A stretch of 11,248 nucleotides of DNA from Deltaproteobacteria bacterium (lineage in GTDB: Bacteria > Desulfobacterota > G020345765). The stretch covers positions 1 to 11,248 of the forward strand of contig JAUWWP010000046.1 of the NCBI GenBank assembly GCA_030616835.1, given 5' to 3'. Position 1 is the first letter of the stretch. Each line of letters starts with the position of its first letter. The position numbers and the translations under genes are program-made. Shown here in pieces: positions 1-6,470 of this stretch. Below the pieces are notes generated by a model. That model saw nothing but the letters and a program-made list of their open reading frames with translations, was not told where the DNA came from and made no database searches.

Positions 1-1
1 C

Positions 2-1180
2 GGTGAGGATGAGCCGGAGCCCCAACCGGAGGAGGCCGACGGGGGATATGTGGATTATCTACGCAGGAGAATAAAGGAGATTAAGGCCCCCAAGGGGGTC
101 GTATCCACCACGCTTCCCAGGAGGGCAGGGTTTATAACCTACAACTATGCCAATGTCACTATTAAACACACACGGGATAAAAAGGGGAATCGGTCTCGCC
201 TGATCGGAGATGAAAATGGATATGTCTCTGGTGAAGACCCCATTCCCTATAAATTTCATTTTGATCCGGAAGTTAATATCCAGTATCATTACATCGCCCT
301 TGTGGTTGGATTGACGGACAATCTCACTACTGCTATCAACTTTCAGTTCACCAAAGTGGACTCTGTAGTGAATAAAACATGGGAGTTGAAGGAGGAATAT
401 CCTGAAGAGCAATTCTGGCAAGCCACAGAAGAGTATGACCGAAGGGAGATTCTTGACTATCACACTGATGGGGTTGAATTTGGGGACATCAGTCTGATAG
501 GGAAATACCGCTATTATAGCTCCGATCGGATCGGAGCAGGAGGATATCTCGAGGTAAGGCTCCCCACCTCCGAACCCCTTGATCCTAATCGGAATCCACA
601 GTTGGCCACCGGCATCGGTATTCCCAGCGGCGGTAGATTTGAGCCGGGAAAATGGGCAATCACACTGGAAAACGACATTGATATCTTCCTTCCCGAGCCT
701 TTAGATAATTTTATCTTCTTCACCAGCCAGAAATATGGTATTCAGATCGGCGGCAAGCTTGACTCACCGACAACCACCGCCTTGCTTTTAGAACCGGTAG
801 ATAAAAAATGGCATGCTACTGAAACGTTGCCCCAAGAAAACCTGGACCCAACTTATGAGAAGAAGGCCGGGGATGCAATATTCTTTGATGCTGGTCTTTC
901 AGCGGACATCTTGCCGATCATCACCCCCCAGATTAAGTATTCATACATGTGCTTCTTGCGCAGCAAGTACAAGTCCAACTTAGCGTCTTTCAATAACTTT
1001 ATGAACGAGCAGGCCAAGACCGCGTCTGTCCACCACCTTGAACCTCAAATCTTGATCAATCTGCTCCAACTCAAAATTCCTTTAACAATCAGCTATAGCT
1101 ATTCCTGGCCCTTCTTTGTCCGGGATTTCTATGAATTCCCTCACCACCGATTAACCACAACCATGTACTTTATCTTTTGA
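2..1180 (+). CDS. Outer-membrane beta-barrel protein, 5'-truncated by the window edge
   Basis: The reading frame is open from position 2 with no stop, so the true start is probably upstream. A GTG at 50 is the first start-like codon, but the residues before it (GEDEPEPQPEEADGG) look like a real acidic, proline-rich segment, perhaps a linker after a signal peptide that is not visible. The rest alternates polar and hydrophobic residues with many Tyr, Phe and Gly, as in amphipathic beta strands. The stretch GDISLIGKYRYYSSDRIGAGG followed by LEVRLPT resembles the Phenol_MetA_deg/transporter-like outer-membrane family. The protein ends TTTMYFIF; a C-terminal Phe after alternating aromatics is the usual recognition signal for the Bam outer-membrane assembly machinery. 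I infer an outer-membrane barrel, possibly a channel, with unknown substrate. The family name is a resemblance only. The next gene on this strand starts about 100 bp downstream, across repeats, so an operon link is uncertain. Confidence 0.6.
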   Translation, partial: GEDEPEPQPEEADGGYVDYLRRRIKEIKAPKGVVSTTLPRRAGFITYNYANVTIKHTRDKKGNRSRLIGDENGYVSGEDPIPYKFHFDPEVNIQYHYIALVVGLTDNLTTAINFQFTKVDSVVNKTWELKEEYPEEQFWQATEEYDRREILDYHTDGVEFGDISLIGKYRYYSSDRIGAGGYLEVRLPTSEPLDPNRNPQLATGIGIPSGGRFEPGKWAITLENDIDIFLPEPLDNFIFFTSQKYGIQIGGKLDSPTTTALLLEPVDKKWHATETLPQENLDPTYEKKAGDAIFFDAGLSADILPIITPQIKYSYMCFLRSKYKSNLASFNNFMNEQAKTASVHHLEPQILINLLQLKIPLTISYSYSWPFFVRDFYEFPHHRLTTTMYFIF

Positions 1181-1200
1181 GCCATATATTTAATTCAGGG

Positions 1201-1269
1201 AGTAGCAGGGAATAGCAAGGAATAGCCCTTCGACAGGCTCAGGACATGGCAAGGAATAGCAGGGACTTG
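1201..1269. repeat. Short tandem repeat AATAGCARGG interrupted by a TTCGACAGG-type element
   Basis: The spacer between the outer-membrane protein gene and the DUF507 gene carries a roughly 10-bp unit, AATAGCAAGG or AATAGCAGGG, repeated before and after position 1226-1250. Removing about 24 bp (1227-1250) restores the 10-bp period, so the central element looks inserted. No gene, clear promoter or strong ribosome site is visible here. A pseudo-Shine-Dalgarno AGGGA at 1261-1265 lies too far from the ATG at 1283 to be convincing. Confidence 0.6.
1226..1246 (+). repeat. Dispersed TTCGACAGGCTCAGGAC repeat, copy 1
   Basis: The core CCTTCGACAGGCTCAGGACA is a short repeat of a type found dispersed in many environmental bacterial genomes. 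When translated from the complementary strand it gives the peptide CPEPVEG, which turns up as spurious termini in databases (recalled, not searched). Related copies lie at 1937-1975 and 7554-7573 in this window. Confidence 0.6.
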
Positions 1270-1282
1270 AATCCTATCTGTG

Positions 1283-1801
1283 ATGAAACTTTATCCAAAA
1301 AAATTTGACCAGGTTGCGGCGGAAATCGTTAACCTTCTGACCGAAGACGGGGATATCGAGATTGAAGCCCCAAACAGGGAGGAGGTAGTGCAGGATATTG
1401 TCGCAATTATGAATGAATACCTGAGCGCCGAATCAAGGCTCCGGGAAGAGGTTAGTGATCTGATGGCCCAAAAGGGAATTCCTTCCACTGAGTTTGGCAG
1501 GGTAAAGAGAATATTAATGGAGGAAAGAGGGCTCAAGAGCGGAGATGAGGGAATCGAGTGGCTAATCGATCAGATCCTTCAGAGCTTTATGGTCGGCAGC
1601 CATGTGGAGGAGGTCTACGCCGAGGACCGGTTGATGAAAAGGAAGATCCTTACCATCTTCAAGAAGCATTTTGATATCGAGGAAAAACTGGATAAAGAAG
1701 TAAGAAGTAAGTTGAAAAACATAAAGGAAGGGACCCCGACCTGGGATATCGAATATAAGAAAGTTCTCCGGCAAACCCAAAAACGCTGGGGCCTTATTTA
1801 A
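1283..1801 (+). CDS. DUF507 family protein
   Basis: This 172-residue soluble protein matches my memory of the DUF507 family, which has no established biochemical function. It starts MKLYPKKF, the usual family opening, so I prefer ATG 1283 over the in-frame GTG at 1280. It appears to be made of two related helical halves: residues 1-85, and about 90-172 with the hallmark segments VEEVYAED, LDKEVRSKLKNI and EGTPTWDIEYKKVL. It is rich in charged residues and has no signal peptide or membrane segment, so it should be cytoplasmic. Length fits a full-size DUF507 protein. There is no strong ribosome-binding site. It faces the convergent trkH gene across a 328-bp repeat spacer. The family call is fairly secure; the role is unknown. 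Confidence 0.85.
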   Translation: MKLYPKKFDQVAAEIVNLLTEDGDIEIEAPNREEVVQDIVAIMNEYLSAESRLREEVSDLMAQKGIPSTEFGRVKRILMEERGLKSGDEGIEWLIDQILQSFMVGSHVEEVYAEDRLMKRKILTIFKKHFDIEEKLDKEVRSKLKNIKEGTPTWDIEYKKVLRQTQKRWGLI

Positions 1802-2129
1802 TAAATCCAAATGTCAAAACCCAAATGCCAAATGAATGTCAAATGACTAAATGTCAAATATCAACTGAGAAATCCTAAATCCCAAATCCTAAATCCCACA
1901 CAAATCCCAAATCCTAATGTTAATGTTCAAAACAATCCCTTCGACAGCCCTGTCCTGGGTGAAGTCGAAGAGCTCAAGAGATGGTTTTGAATTTTGGGTT
2001 TTGATCATTTGAAATTGTTTAGGATTTGGTGCTTTGTGCTTAGGATTTATTCATATGATTTGTTATTTGGACTTTGGATTTCATTTGAACTTTGAGCTTT
2101 GGCATTTGACATTTTTTAGCCATTCCTGC
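1802..2129. repeat. Gene-free spacer of degenerate AAATnnn repeats forming a loose inverted repeat
   Basis: This spacer lies between the converging DUF507 and trkH genes. The left half (about 1803-1930) is a run of units such as AAATCCC, AAATCCT, AAATGTC and AAATGCC. The right half (about 1981-2116) carries the complementary forms (GGATTT, TTTGGCATTT, TTTGACATTT). For example, AAATGTCAAA at 1809-1818 matches TTTGACATTT at 2105-2114, and AAATGCCAAA at 1823-1832 matches TTTGGCATTT at 2098-2107. The two arms could fold into an imperfect long hairpin around the GC-rich centre at 1937-1975. No open frame of note is present. It may serve as a transcription barrier between the convergent genes, but no hairpin followed by a T run of the classical terminator type is clear. 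Confidence 0.6.
1937..1975. repeat. TTCGAC hairpin, copy 2 of the dispersed repeat in paired form
   Basis: CTTCGAC at 1939-1945 pairs with GTCGAAG at 1964-1970, and an inner CCC (1948-1950) can pair with GGG (1957-1959). The left side matches the first bases of the repeat at 1226, and the right side carries the motif in opposite orientation. The element therefore looks like a head-to-head version of the same family. It sits near the centre of the AAAT-repeat spacer. Confidence 0.55.
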
Positions 2130-3575
2130 CTATTTCCTCCAGAACTCCGGCACCAACAGGATAATGACCGTATAGATCTCCAGCCGGCCCAGGAGCATAC
2201 AGAAGACTAAAACCCACTTCCCGATGAAGGGAATATGGGCATAGTTATTAGCCGGCCCGACCAAGCCTAATCCCGGGCCAATATTGCCAAGCGAGGCGGC
2301 TACCGAGGCAATGGCACTGACGAGATCCAGACCCAGGATGGCCATAATGATCGAGGCCGCGACAAAGAAGAAGATATATAACAGGAAGAAACCCCAGATG
2401 CTCTCCATAACCCCGGGAGGAACCACCTTTCCTCCCAGCTTTATGGGCACAACTGCCCGAGGATGGATATGTCGGTAGAGCTCCCGATACCCCTGCTTAA
2501 GCAGAAGAAGATTCCTTAAGCATTTGATGCTTCCTCCGGTAGAACCGGCACATCCTCCCACAAACATCAATATCAGCAGGAGATACTGGGAAAAGGAGGG
2601 CCAGCTCCCAAAATCAGCAGTAGTATATCCGGTAGTAGTTACAATTGAGGAAACCTGGAAAGAGGCATATCGTAAGCTTTCCGAGAGATTATAGTGAAAG
2701 TCAAGCCGCAGGTTAATGGTAACCAGAGTGATGCAGATCATTATCACCATCATATAGAAGCGAAACTCCGCACTCCTCCAGAAGACCGAAAACTTACCTT
2801 TTAAGAATTGATAATGCAGGGAAAAATTTGCCCCTGCCACCAGCATAAAAAAGATAATTACTATTTCAAAATAAGCACTGCGGTAGAACCCAATACTGGT
2901 AGATTTGGTGGAAAACCCTCCAGTTGCCATTGTCCCGAAGGTATGGCAGAGGGCCTCAAACCACCCCATCCCTCCCATTAAGAGAAAGGTAGCCTCCAGG
3001 GCGGATAATCCTACATAGACCTTCCAGAGAGTCCTGGCCGTCTCCCTCACCCTGGGGGCAAGCTTATCTACTACCGGGCCCGGTACCTCAGCTTTATAAA
3101 GCTGCATTCCCCCGATCCCTAAAAAGGGCAGGATCGCCAGGGAAAGAAGGATTATTCCCATCCCTCCCAGCCAGTGGGTAAGGCTGCGCCAGAAAAGGAT
3201 TCCGTGAGGTAGCCTTTCAATAAAGGTAATTACCGTAGCTCCGGTAGTGGTAAAGCCGGAGGCAGACTCAAAATAGCAGTCAACAAAGCTCCCCAGGCTT
3301 CCGGAAAAGAGATAAGGGAGAGAACCAAACAAGCAGGCACATATCCACCCTAAGGCGACGATGGCGAATCCATCCTTATTGCCGATCTCTTTGGTAGAGC
3401 CCCTGGTTAAACCGTAGAGGATAAGTCCGGAAAGAGTGGTTATTGAAAGGGAAATAAGAAGTGCTTTTGCGTCTCCCTCGGCGTATATCAGAGAAACACC
3501 AAGGGGGAGGAGCATAGCCAGTCCGACAAATAATATCAGAGCTCCCAGGACATTACCGATAAGCCTGAAGTGCAC
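2130..3575 (-). CDS. trkH: Trk-type potassium uptake protein, membrane subunit TrkH
   Basis: This 481-residue inner-membrane protein has about ten or more hydrophobic segments and is the ion-conducting subunit of a K+ (possibly K+/Na+) uptake system. Length is typical of TrkH. The four pore-loop signatures are present: SGFTTTGAT (about 106-114), TMATGGFST (215-223), VTTTGYTT (312-319) and SLGNIGPGLG (428-437), each with the filter glycine. The conserved intramembrane loop FVGGCAGSTGGSIK (338-351) is also intact, so the protein should be functional. It starts with GTG, and its first base is the last base of the trkA stop codon (TAGTG), which suggests translational coupling to trkA. The partner is the TrkA gating ring encoded just upstream. 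KtrB is the close alternative, but the length and the tandem-RCK partner favour Trk. Confidence 0.95.
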   Translation of the reverse strand: MHFRLIGNVLGALILFVGLAMLLPLGVSLIYAEGDAKALLISLSITTLSGLILYGLTRGSTKEIGNKDGFAIVALGWICACLFGSLPYLFSGSLGSFVDCYFESASGFTTTGATVITFIERLPHGILFWRSLTHWLGGMGIILLSLAILPFLGIGGMQLYKAEVPGPVVDKLAPRVRETARTLWKVYVGLSALEATFLLMGGMGWFEALCHTFGTMATGGFSTKSTSIGFYRSAYFEIVIIFFMLVAGANFSLHYQFLKGKFSVFWRSAEFRFYMMVIMICITLVTINLRLDFHYNLSESLRYASFQVSSIVTTTGYTTADFGSWPSFSQYLLLILMFVGGCAGSTGGSIKCLRNLLLLKQGYRELYRHIHPRAVVPIKLGGKVVPPGVMESIWGFFLLYIFFFVAASIIMAILGLDLVSAIASVAASLGNIGPGLGLVGPANNYAHIPFIGKWVLVFCMLLGRLEIYTVIILLVPEFWRK

Positions 3576-4939
3576 TAAAAATATTCCAGCTTTACCATCA
3601 GGGCTTTCTCCACCTTGGGGATGGCCTTTCCGAGGGCGAAGATAATCACCCGATCATCCGGCAAAATCTGGTCATTGCCGCGAGGGATGATAACTTCCTC
3701 CCCTCTTACCACTGCCCCCACAATGGCACCCTTAGGGAAGCGGATCGTATCTAAGCGCTTATTGACGATCTCCGAGGTCTCCAGGGCCACGAATTCGATA
3801 GCCTCGGCCTCCTCACCATCCAACTGAGCCACCGATAGAACCTTTCCTCGGCGGACAAATTGAAGGATCCGACTCACTGCCGAAAGCCGGGGACTTACCA
3901 TCACATCCACTCCGATGGTAGTAACTACCGGCATATAGCTCGATTTATTAACCAGAGCATAAACCCTTTTGGCACCCATCCGCTTGGCCAGCAGTGAGCT
4001 TAAGATATTTGCCTCTTCGTCCTTCGATACTGCTAAAAAGGCATCTGCCTCAGCAATATTCTCATCCAGCAACAGAGCCTGGTCAGACGAATCTCCCTGA
4101 AGAACTATTGTCTTATTAAGGCTCTCTGCCAGCTCCGAGCATCTGGCCGTAGAGCCTTCAATGATCTTTACACTTAGCCCTCTTTCTTCCAACCTTTGAG
4201 CCAGATATAAGCCAACGAAGTTTCCTCCACTAATCATTACCGTTTTCACCCGTCCCGCTTTCTTCCCCAGCATCTCCAGGACCCCGGAAACGGTGCTATC
4301 CACCGTCACCAAAGAAATCAGGTCTCCTACCTTAACGACATCCTCACCTTTAGGAACGATCAATGTATTTCCCCTTGATATAGAAGCGATAAGCACCCGG
4401 TGCGAAGGATGCAGCTCCTTCAGGTCACGCAGCTTCTTCCCTGCCACATAACTGCCTGATTCCACCAAGAACTCTATTAACTTAACCTTCCCCTCGGCAA
4501 ACTCCACAATTTCAGTAGCTCCGGGGACCTTTAGAAGACGTAAGATCTTATCGGCAGCCTCCCTTTCCGGGTTGATGATCAGATCGATACCCAGATGTTC
4601 CTTATCTAAGATGGTAGTATTACTACTGTAATCCGGGTCCCGGATGCGGGCAATCTTGATTGGCACCTTAGATTGAGAGCCTGCGATAAGGCAGGCAATC
4701 ATATTTACCTCATCACTATCGGTAACGGCAATAACCATCTCCGCGGTATCGATCCCTGCCTCCTTCAGAATCCCGGGCCTGCTCCCCTTACCCAAGATAC
4801 ACTGCACATCCAGGCATTCCTGTGCGCTCATTATTCTTTCCTCGGAGCTATCAATAAGGATGACGTCCTTATTTTCTGAAGAAAGCTTCCTTGCTATATT
4901 GAAGCCAATCTCACCGGCTCCAATAATAATGATCTTCAT
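3575..4939 (-). CDS. trkA: Trk potassium uptake regulatory subunit TrkA (two RCK domains)
   Basis: This 454-residue cytoplasmic protein is the nucleotide-binding regulator that sits as a ring under TrkH and controls gating. It has the full-length tandem architecture. The first Rossmann RCK_N domain has GAGEIG (7-12) and an acidic residue at the end of strand 2 (ILID, D30), followed by a TrkA_C domain (about 140-225). The second Rossmann domain has a looser SGGNFVG (237-243) and E261, followed by a second TrkA_C domain (about 370-450). The second glycine motif differs from GxGxxG, so nucleotide preference may differ between halves; this is inference. A GGAGA ribosome site lies about 6 bases before the ATG. 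The gene is 19 bp downstream of the cheY-like gene and overlaps trkH by one base, so all three are probably co-transcribed. Confidence 0.95.
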   Translation of the reverse strand: MKIIIIGAGEIGFNIARKLSSENKDVILIDSSEERIMSAQECLDVQCILGKGSRPGILKEAGIDTAEMVIAVTDSDEVNMIACLIAGSQSKVPIKIARIRDPDYSSNTTILDKEHLGIDLIINPEREAADKILRLLKVPGATEIVEFAEGKVKLIEFLVESGSYVAGKKLRDLKELHPSHRVLIASISRGNTLIVPKGEDVVKVGDLISLVTVDSTVSGVLEMLGKKAGRVKTVMISGGNFVGLYLAQRLEERGLSVKIIEGSTARCSELAESLNKTIVLQGDSSDQALLLDENIAEADAFLAVSKDEEANILSSLLAKRMGAKRVYALVNKSSYMPVVTTIGVDVMVSPRLSAVSRILQFVRRGKVLSVAQLDGEEAEAIEFVALETSEIVNKRLDTIRFPKGAIVGAVVRGEEVIIPRGNDQILPDDRVIIFALGKAIPKVEKALMVKLEYF

Positions 4940-4958
4940 ATTTTTCTCCGGCGGAATT

Positions 4959-5336
4959 TCAACTTATTTCCAGTAGCTCCTTGACTACACTCAATACATA
5001 GGGAGCACTGATAGGTTTGGTAATGTAGGCATTTGCCCCCAATGCCATAGCCCTATCCTTATCCTCCTTCCCCCCCTCAGTGGTGATAATAACAATAGGA
5101 ATACTCTTATAAACATTGTCCTTGCGAATCAAACTTATCATCTTCAGACCATCCATCACTGGCATATTGATGTCAACGATCACCAGATGGAAGGTGTCGC
5201 TGAGTAGCTTCTTAAGCCCATCAACCCCGTCACCTGCCTCTACCACCCTTAGATTCCTGATCCGCTTTAAGGCAAAGATGATGAGCTGGCGCATTGTGGG
5301 CGAATCCTCAACAATAAGAACCTTATGTTCAGCCAT
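4959..5336 (-). CDS. Single-domain CheY-like response regulator
   Basis: This 125-residue protein is one receiver domain with no output domain. All active-site residues are present: the acidic pair E10/D11, phospho-acceptor D55 (in VIVDINMPVMDG), T85 at the switch position (ITTEGG) and K107 (ITKP). It should accept phosphate from a CheA-type kinase and signal through protein contact. The start ATG has a strong GGAGAAGG site just upstream. It is of the CheY type seen in chemosensory operons rather than a transcription regulator. Upstream are the GAF, cheB and cheR genes; immediately downstream (19 bp) is trkA. Whether it acts on motility or on another output cannot be told, since no flagellar or pilus gene is visible. 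CheA is not in the window. Confidence 0.9.
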   Translation of the reverse strand: MAEHKVLIVEDSPTMRQLIIFALKRIRNLRVVEAGDGVDGLKKLLSDTFHLVIVDINMPVMDGLKMISLIRKDNVYKSIPIVIITTEGGKEDKDRAMALGANAYITKPISAPYVLSVVKELLEIS

Positions 5337-5355
5337 TACCTTCTCCGCAGGATTA

Positions 5356-5382
5356 ATAATAATTTGTTGGGGTTTTCTTCAA
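5356..5382 (-). promoter_or_regulatory. Weak candidate sigma70-type promoter before cheY-trkA-trkH
   Basis: On the minus strand TTGAAG (5382-5377) is followed by TATTAT (5361-5356) at a 15-base spacing, or TATTAA (5358-5353) at 18 bases. Either pair is imperfect. The location, about 20 bases before the cheY start and after a palindrome that could separate transcripts, is what makes it plausible. The region is AT-rich, so chance matches are expected. Confidence 0.25.
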
Positions 5383-5393
5383 AACTCATTCAA

Positions 5394-5421
5394 GTAGGGG
5401 CAATTCATGAATTGCCCCTAC
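5394..5421. repeat. Perfect 28-bp palindrome in the GAF-cheY spacer
   Basis: GTAGGGGCAATTCA is followed directly by its exact reverse complement, giving 28 bases with no mismatch. In RNA either strand would form a hairpin with a GC-rich base. It is followed on the + strand by T-rich sequence but lacks a clean T run on the minus strand, so it is not a classical terminator for the GAF gene. Its translation in one frame gives VGAIHELPL, which I recall as a common spurious peptide from repeats of this type in other genomes (not searched). Its role is unknown: a mobile palindrome, an mRNA-end stabiliser or a partial terminator are possible. Confidence 0.75.
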
Positions 5422-5458
5422 ATTTTGCATTTTTCATTTTGCAATTTGCAATTTCTTT
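5422..5458. repeat. AT-rich degenerate repeat beside the palindrome
   Basis: The units ATTTTGCA, TTTTTCATTTTGCA and ATTTGCA are repeated loosely over about 37 bases. The style is like the AAATnnn repeats at 1802-2129, where a GC-rich palindromic element also lies beside the AT-rich units. No gene is encoded. Confidence 0.4.
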
Positions 5459-5468
5459 TGTGTTCTCC

Positions 5469-6302
5469 CTATTTAGTGAGCAGATCAATGAAGCCTTGGA
5501 TTGTAGTAAGCTTCCGCTCTGATTCTGAATACAGCTTTGAGCTAAATATCGCAGTGGCAGCATGACCTGCCAGCAAAGTGAAAAGCTCATAATCCACCTC
5601 AACAAACTTCGACTTCTGCTGCAGAAGCTTATAGATAACAATTACCCCAATAATATGCTCCTTGATCTTCAAAGGGATACAAACGATCGGACGGAGTAAA
5701 TTGGCCTCCTCCTGTTCATTTATCTGGTCAATAAAATAGGACTCTCCCGTCTTTGACACCATGCCGATAATACCATCTCCCACCTTAACTGGTGGAATCT
5801 CCTCCTTATCTATTCCCTCAGTGGCCATAGCCTGCAGCTCCTTGGCCTTCTCATCGAGAAGGAGGATTCCAAACTTCTCCGCCCCAATGAGATTGATTAT
5901 AATCTCCAATATGATCTGGAGCACATCTTTAAAGTCCATGGTAGAGTGGAGCTGATAACTGGCAATATAGAGGTTAGCTAAGTTGTTATTCTCCTCCTCA
6001 ATCTCTACATACCTCTGGGCAAAATCTCGATTTTCTGACTCCACTTCCCGATATCGGCCCAGCAGCTCCTTCTTCTCTTCCTCTAACCGGGAGATCTTCT
6101 TCACCAGTTCCTTCTGTGCCTCCCCAGCCCCAGTTGCCTGACTCAATGATTTACTCTCTTCCTCCAGCTGGACTACCTTGAAACGCAGCTTTTCATTCTC
6201 TTTTAGTAGCTCCTGAGTGAATTCAGCTCCCTTTTTGAAGGCCTGAAGGAACTCCTCTGCCCGGGCAAATATACTCCCATTCTTCTCTTGCGAATCTCCC
6301 AT
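5469..6302 (-). CDS. Coiled-coil plus GAF-domain protein, probable chemosensory accessory
   Basis: This 277-residue soluble protein has two parts. Residues about 25-110 are strongly heptad-like and charged (LLKENEKLRFKVVQLEEE, then LEEEKKELLGRYREVESEN), so it probably forms a coiled-coil dimer. Residues about 120-262 form a GAF domain: LHSTMDFKDVLQIILEII, GAEKFGILLLDE, VGDGIIGMVSKTGESYFI, CIPLKIKEHIIGVIVIYK and FTLLAGHAATAI. GAF domains bind small ligands or act as dimer sensors; no obvious cyclic-nucleotide or haem motif can be called. There is no kinase, GGDEF or DNA-binding domain, so it probably acts through contacts with other proteins. It lies between cheB and cheY on the same strand, which suggests a role in the same pathway. 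The ribosome site is weak (AGGT). A candidate promoter lies upstream, beyond a MITE-like element. Confidence 0.85.
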   Translation of the reverse strand: MGDSQEKNGSIFARAEEFLQAFKKGAEFTQELLKENEKLRFKVVQLEEESKSLSQATGAGEAQKELVKKISRLEEEKKELLGRYREVESENRDFAQRYVEIEEENNNLANLYIASYQLHSTMDFKDVLQIILEIIINLIGAEKFGILLLDEKAKELQAMATEGIDKEEIPPVKVGDGIIGMVSKTGESYFIDQINEQEEANLLRPIVCIPLKIKEHIIGVIVIYKLLQQKSKFVEVDYELFTLLAGHAATAIFSSKLYSESERKLTTIQGFIDLLTK

Positions 6303-6320
6303 AATACCTATACCCTTTTA

Positions 6321-6422
6321 CCCCGTTAGAAACATCAAGCGGATTCATCCGCCTCAGGAGGGCTAAAACCCTGGGTGAGCCCAGTAATACCCCTACCCCA
6401 TCAAGCAATTTGTCTAACGGGG
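6321..6422. mobile_element. MITE-like element, 102 bp, with 10-bp terminal inverted repeats
   Basis: CCCCGTTAGA at 6321-6330 is the exact reverse complement of TCTAACGGGG at 6413-6422. Both ends are flanked directly by TTTA (6317-6320 and 6423-6426), as expected of a 4-bp target duplication. Inside are two small hairpins, GCGGATTCATCCGC (6340-6353) and CTGGGTGAGCCCAG (6371-6384), and a direct repeat CATCAAGC (6333-6340 and 6399-6406). It encodes no protein of note, so a transposase would have to act in trans. The alternative is a structured 5' leader RNA of the GAF gene, with the inverted repeats as the closing helix. Confidence 0.55.
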
Positions 6423-6441
6423 TTTACCCAAATTTCTTATA

Positions 6442-6470
6442 AGCATATCACAAAGAAAACAATTTTTCAA
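6442..6470 (-). promoter_or_regulatory. Candidate sigma70-type promoter for the GAF gene
   Basis: On the minus strand TTGAAA (6470-6465, overlapping the cheB stop codon) and TATGCT (6447-6442) are separated by 17 bases, the optimal spacing. A transcript from here would begin near 6435 and carry the MITE-like element in its leader before the GAF start at 6302. Only the hexamers support this call. Confidence 0.4.

Noticed and set aside
59..463. 134-residue minus-strand open frame opposite the outer-membrane protein gene
   Set aside because: No domain or ribosome site; the + strand frame has the convincing beta-barrel pattern and C-terminal Phe.
1802..1930. Possible CRISPR array from the repeated AAATCC-type units
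   Set aside because: The units are 7-10 bp, variable and adjacent, with no constant-length spacers and no cas gene nearby.
5394..5421. Palindrome as a classical rho-independent terminator for the GAF gene
   Set aside because: On the minus strand the hairpin is followed by TTGAATGAG rather than a T run.
5337..5468. Possible riboswitch (for example a c-di-AMP type linked to potassium genes) before cheY-trkA-trkH
   Set aside because: The space is short and filled by a simple palindrome and AT-rich repeats; I see no multi-helix core of a known riboswitch.
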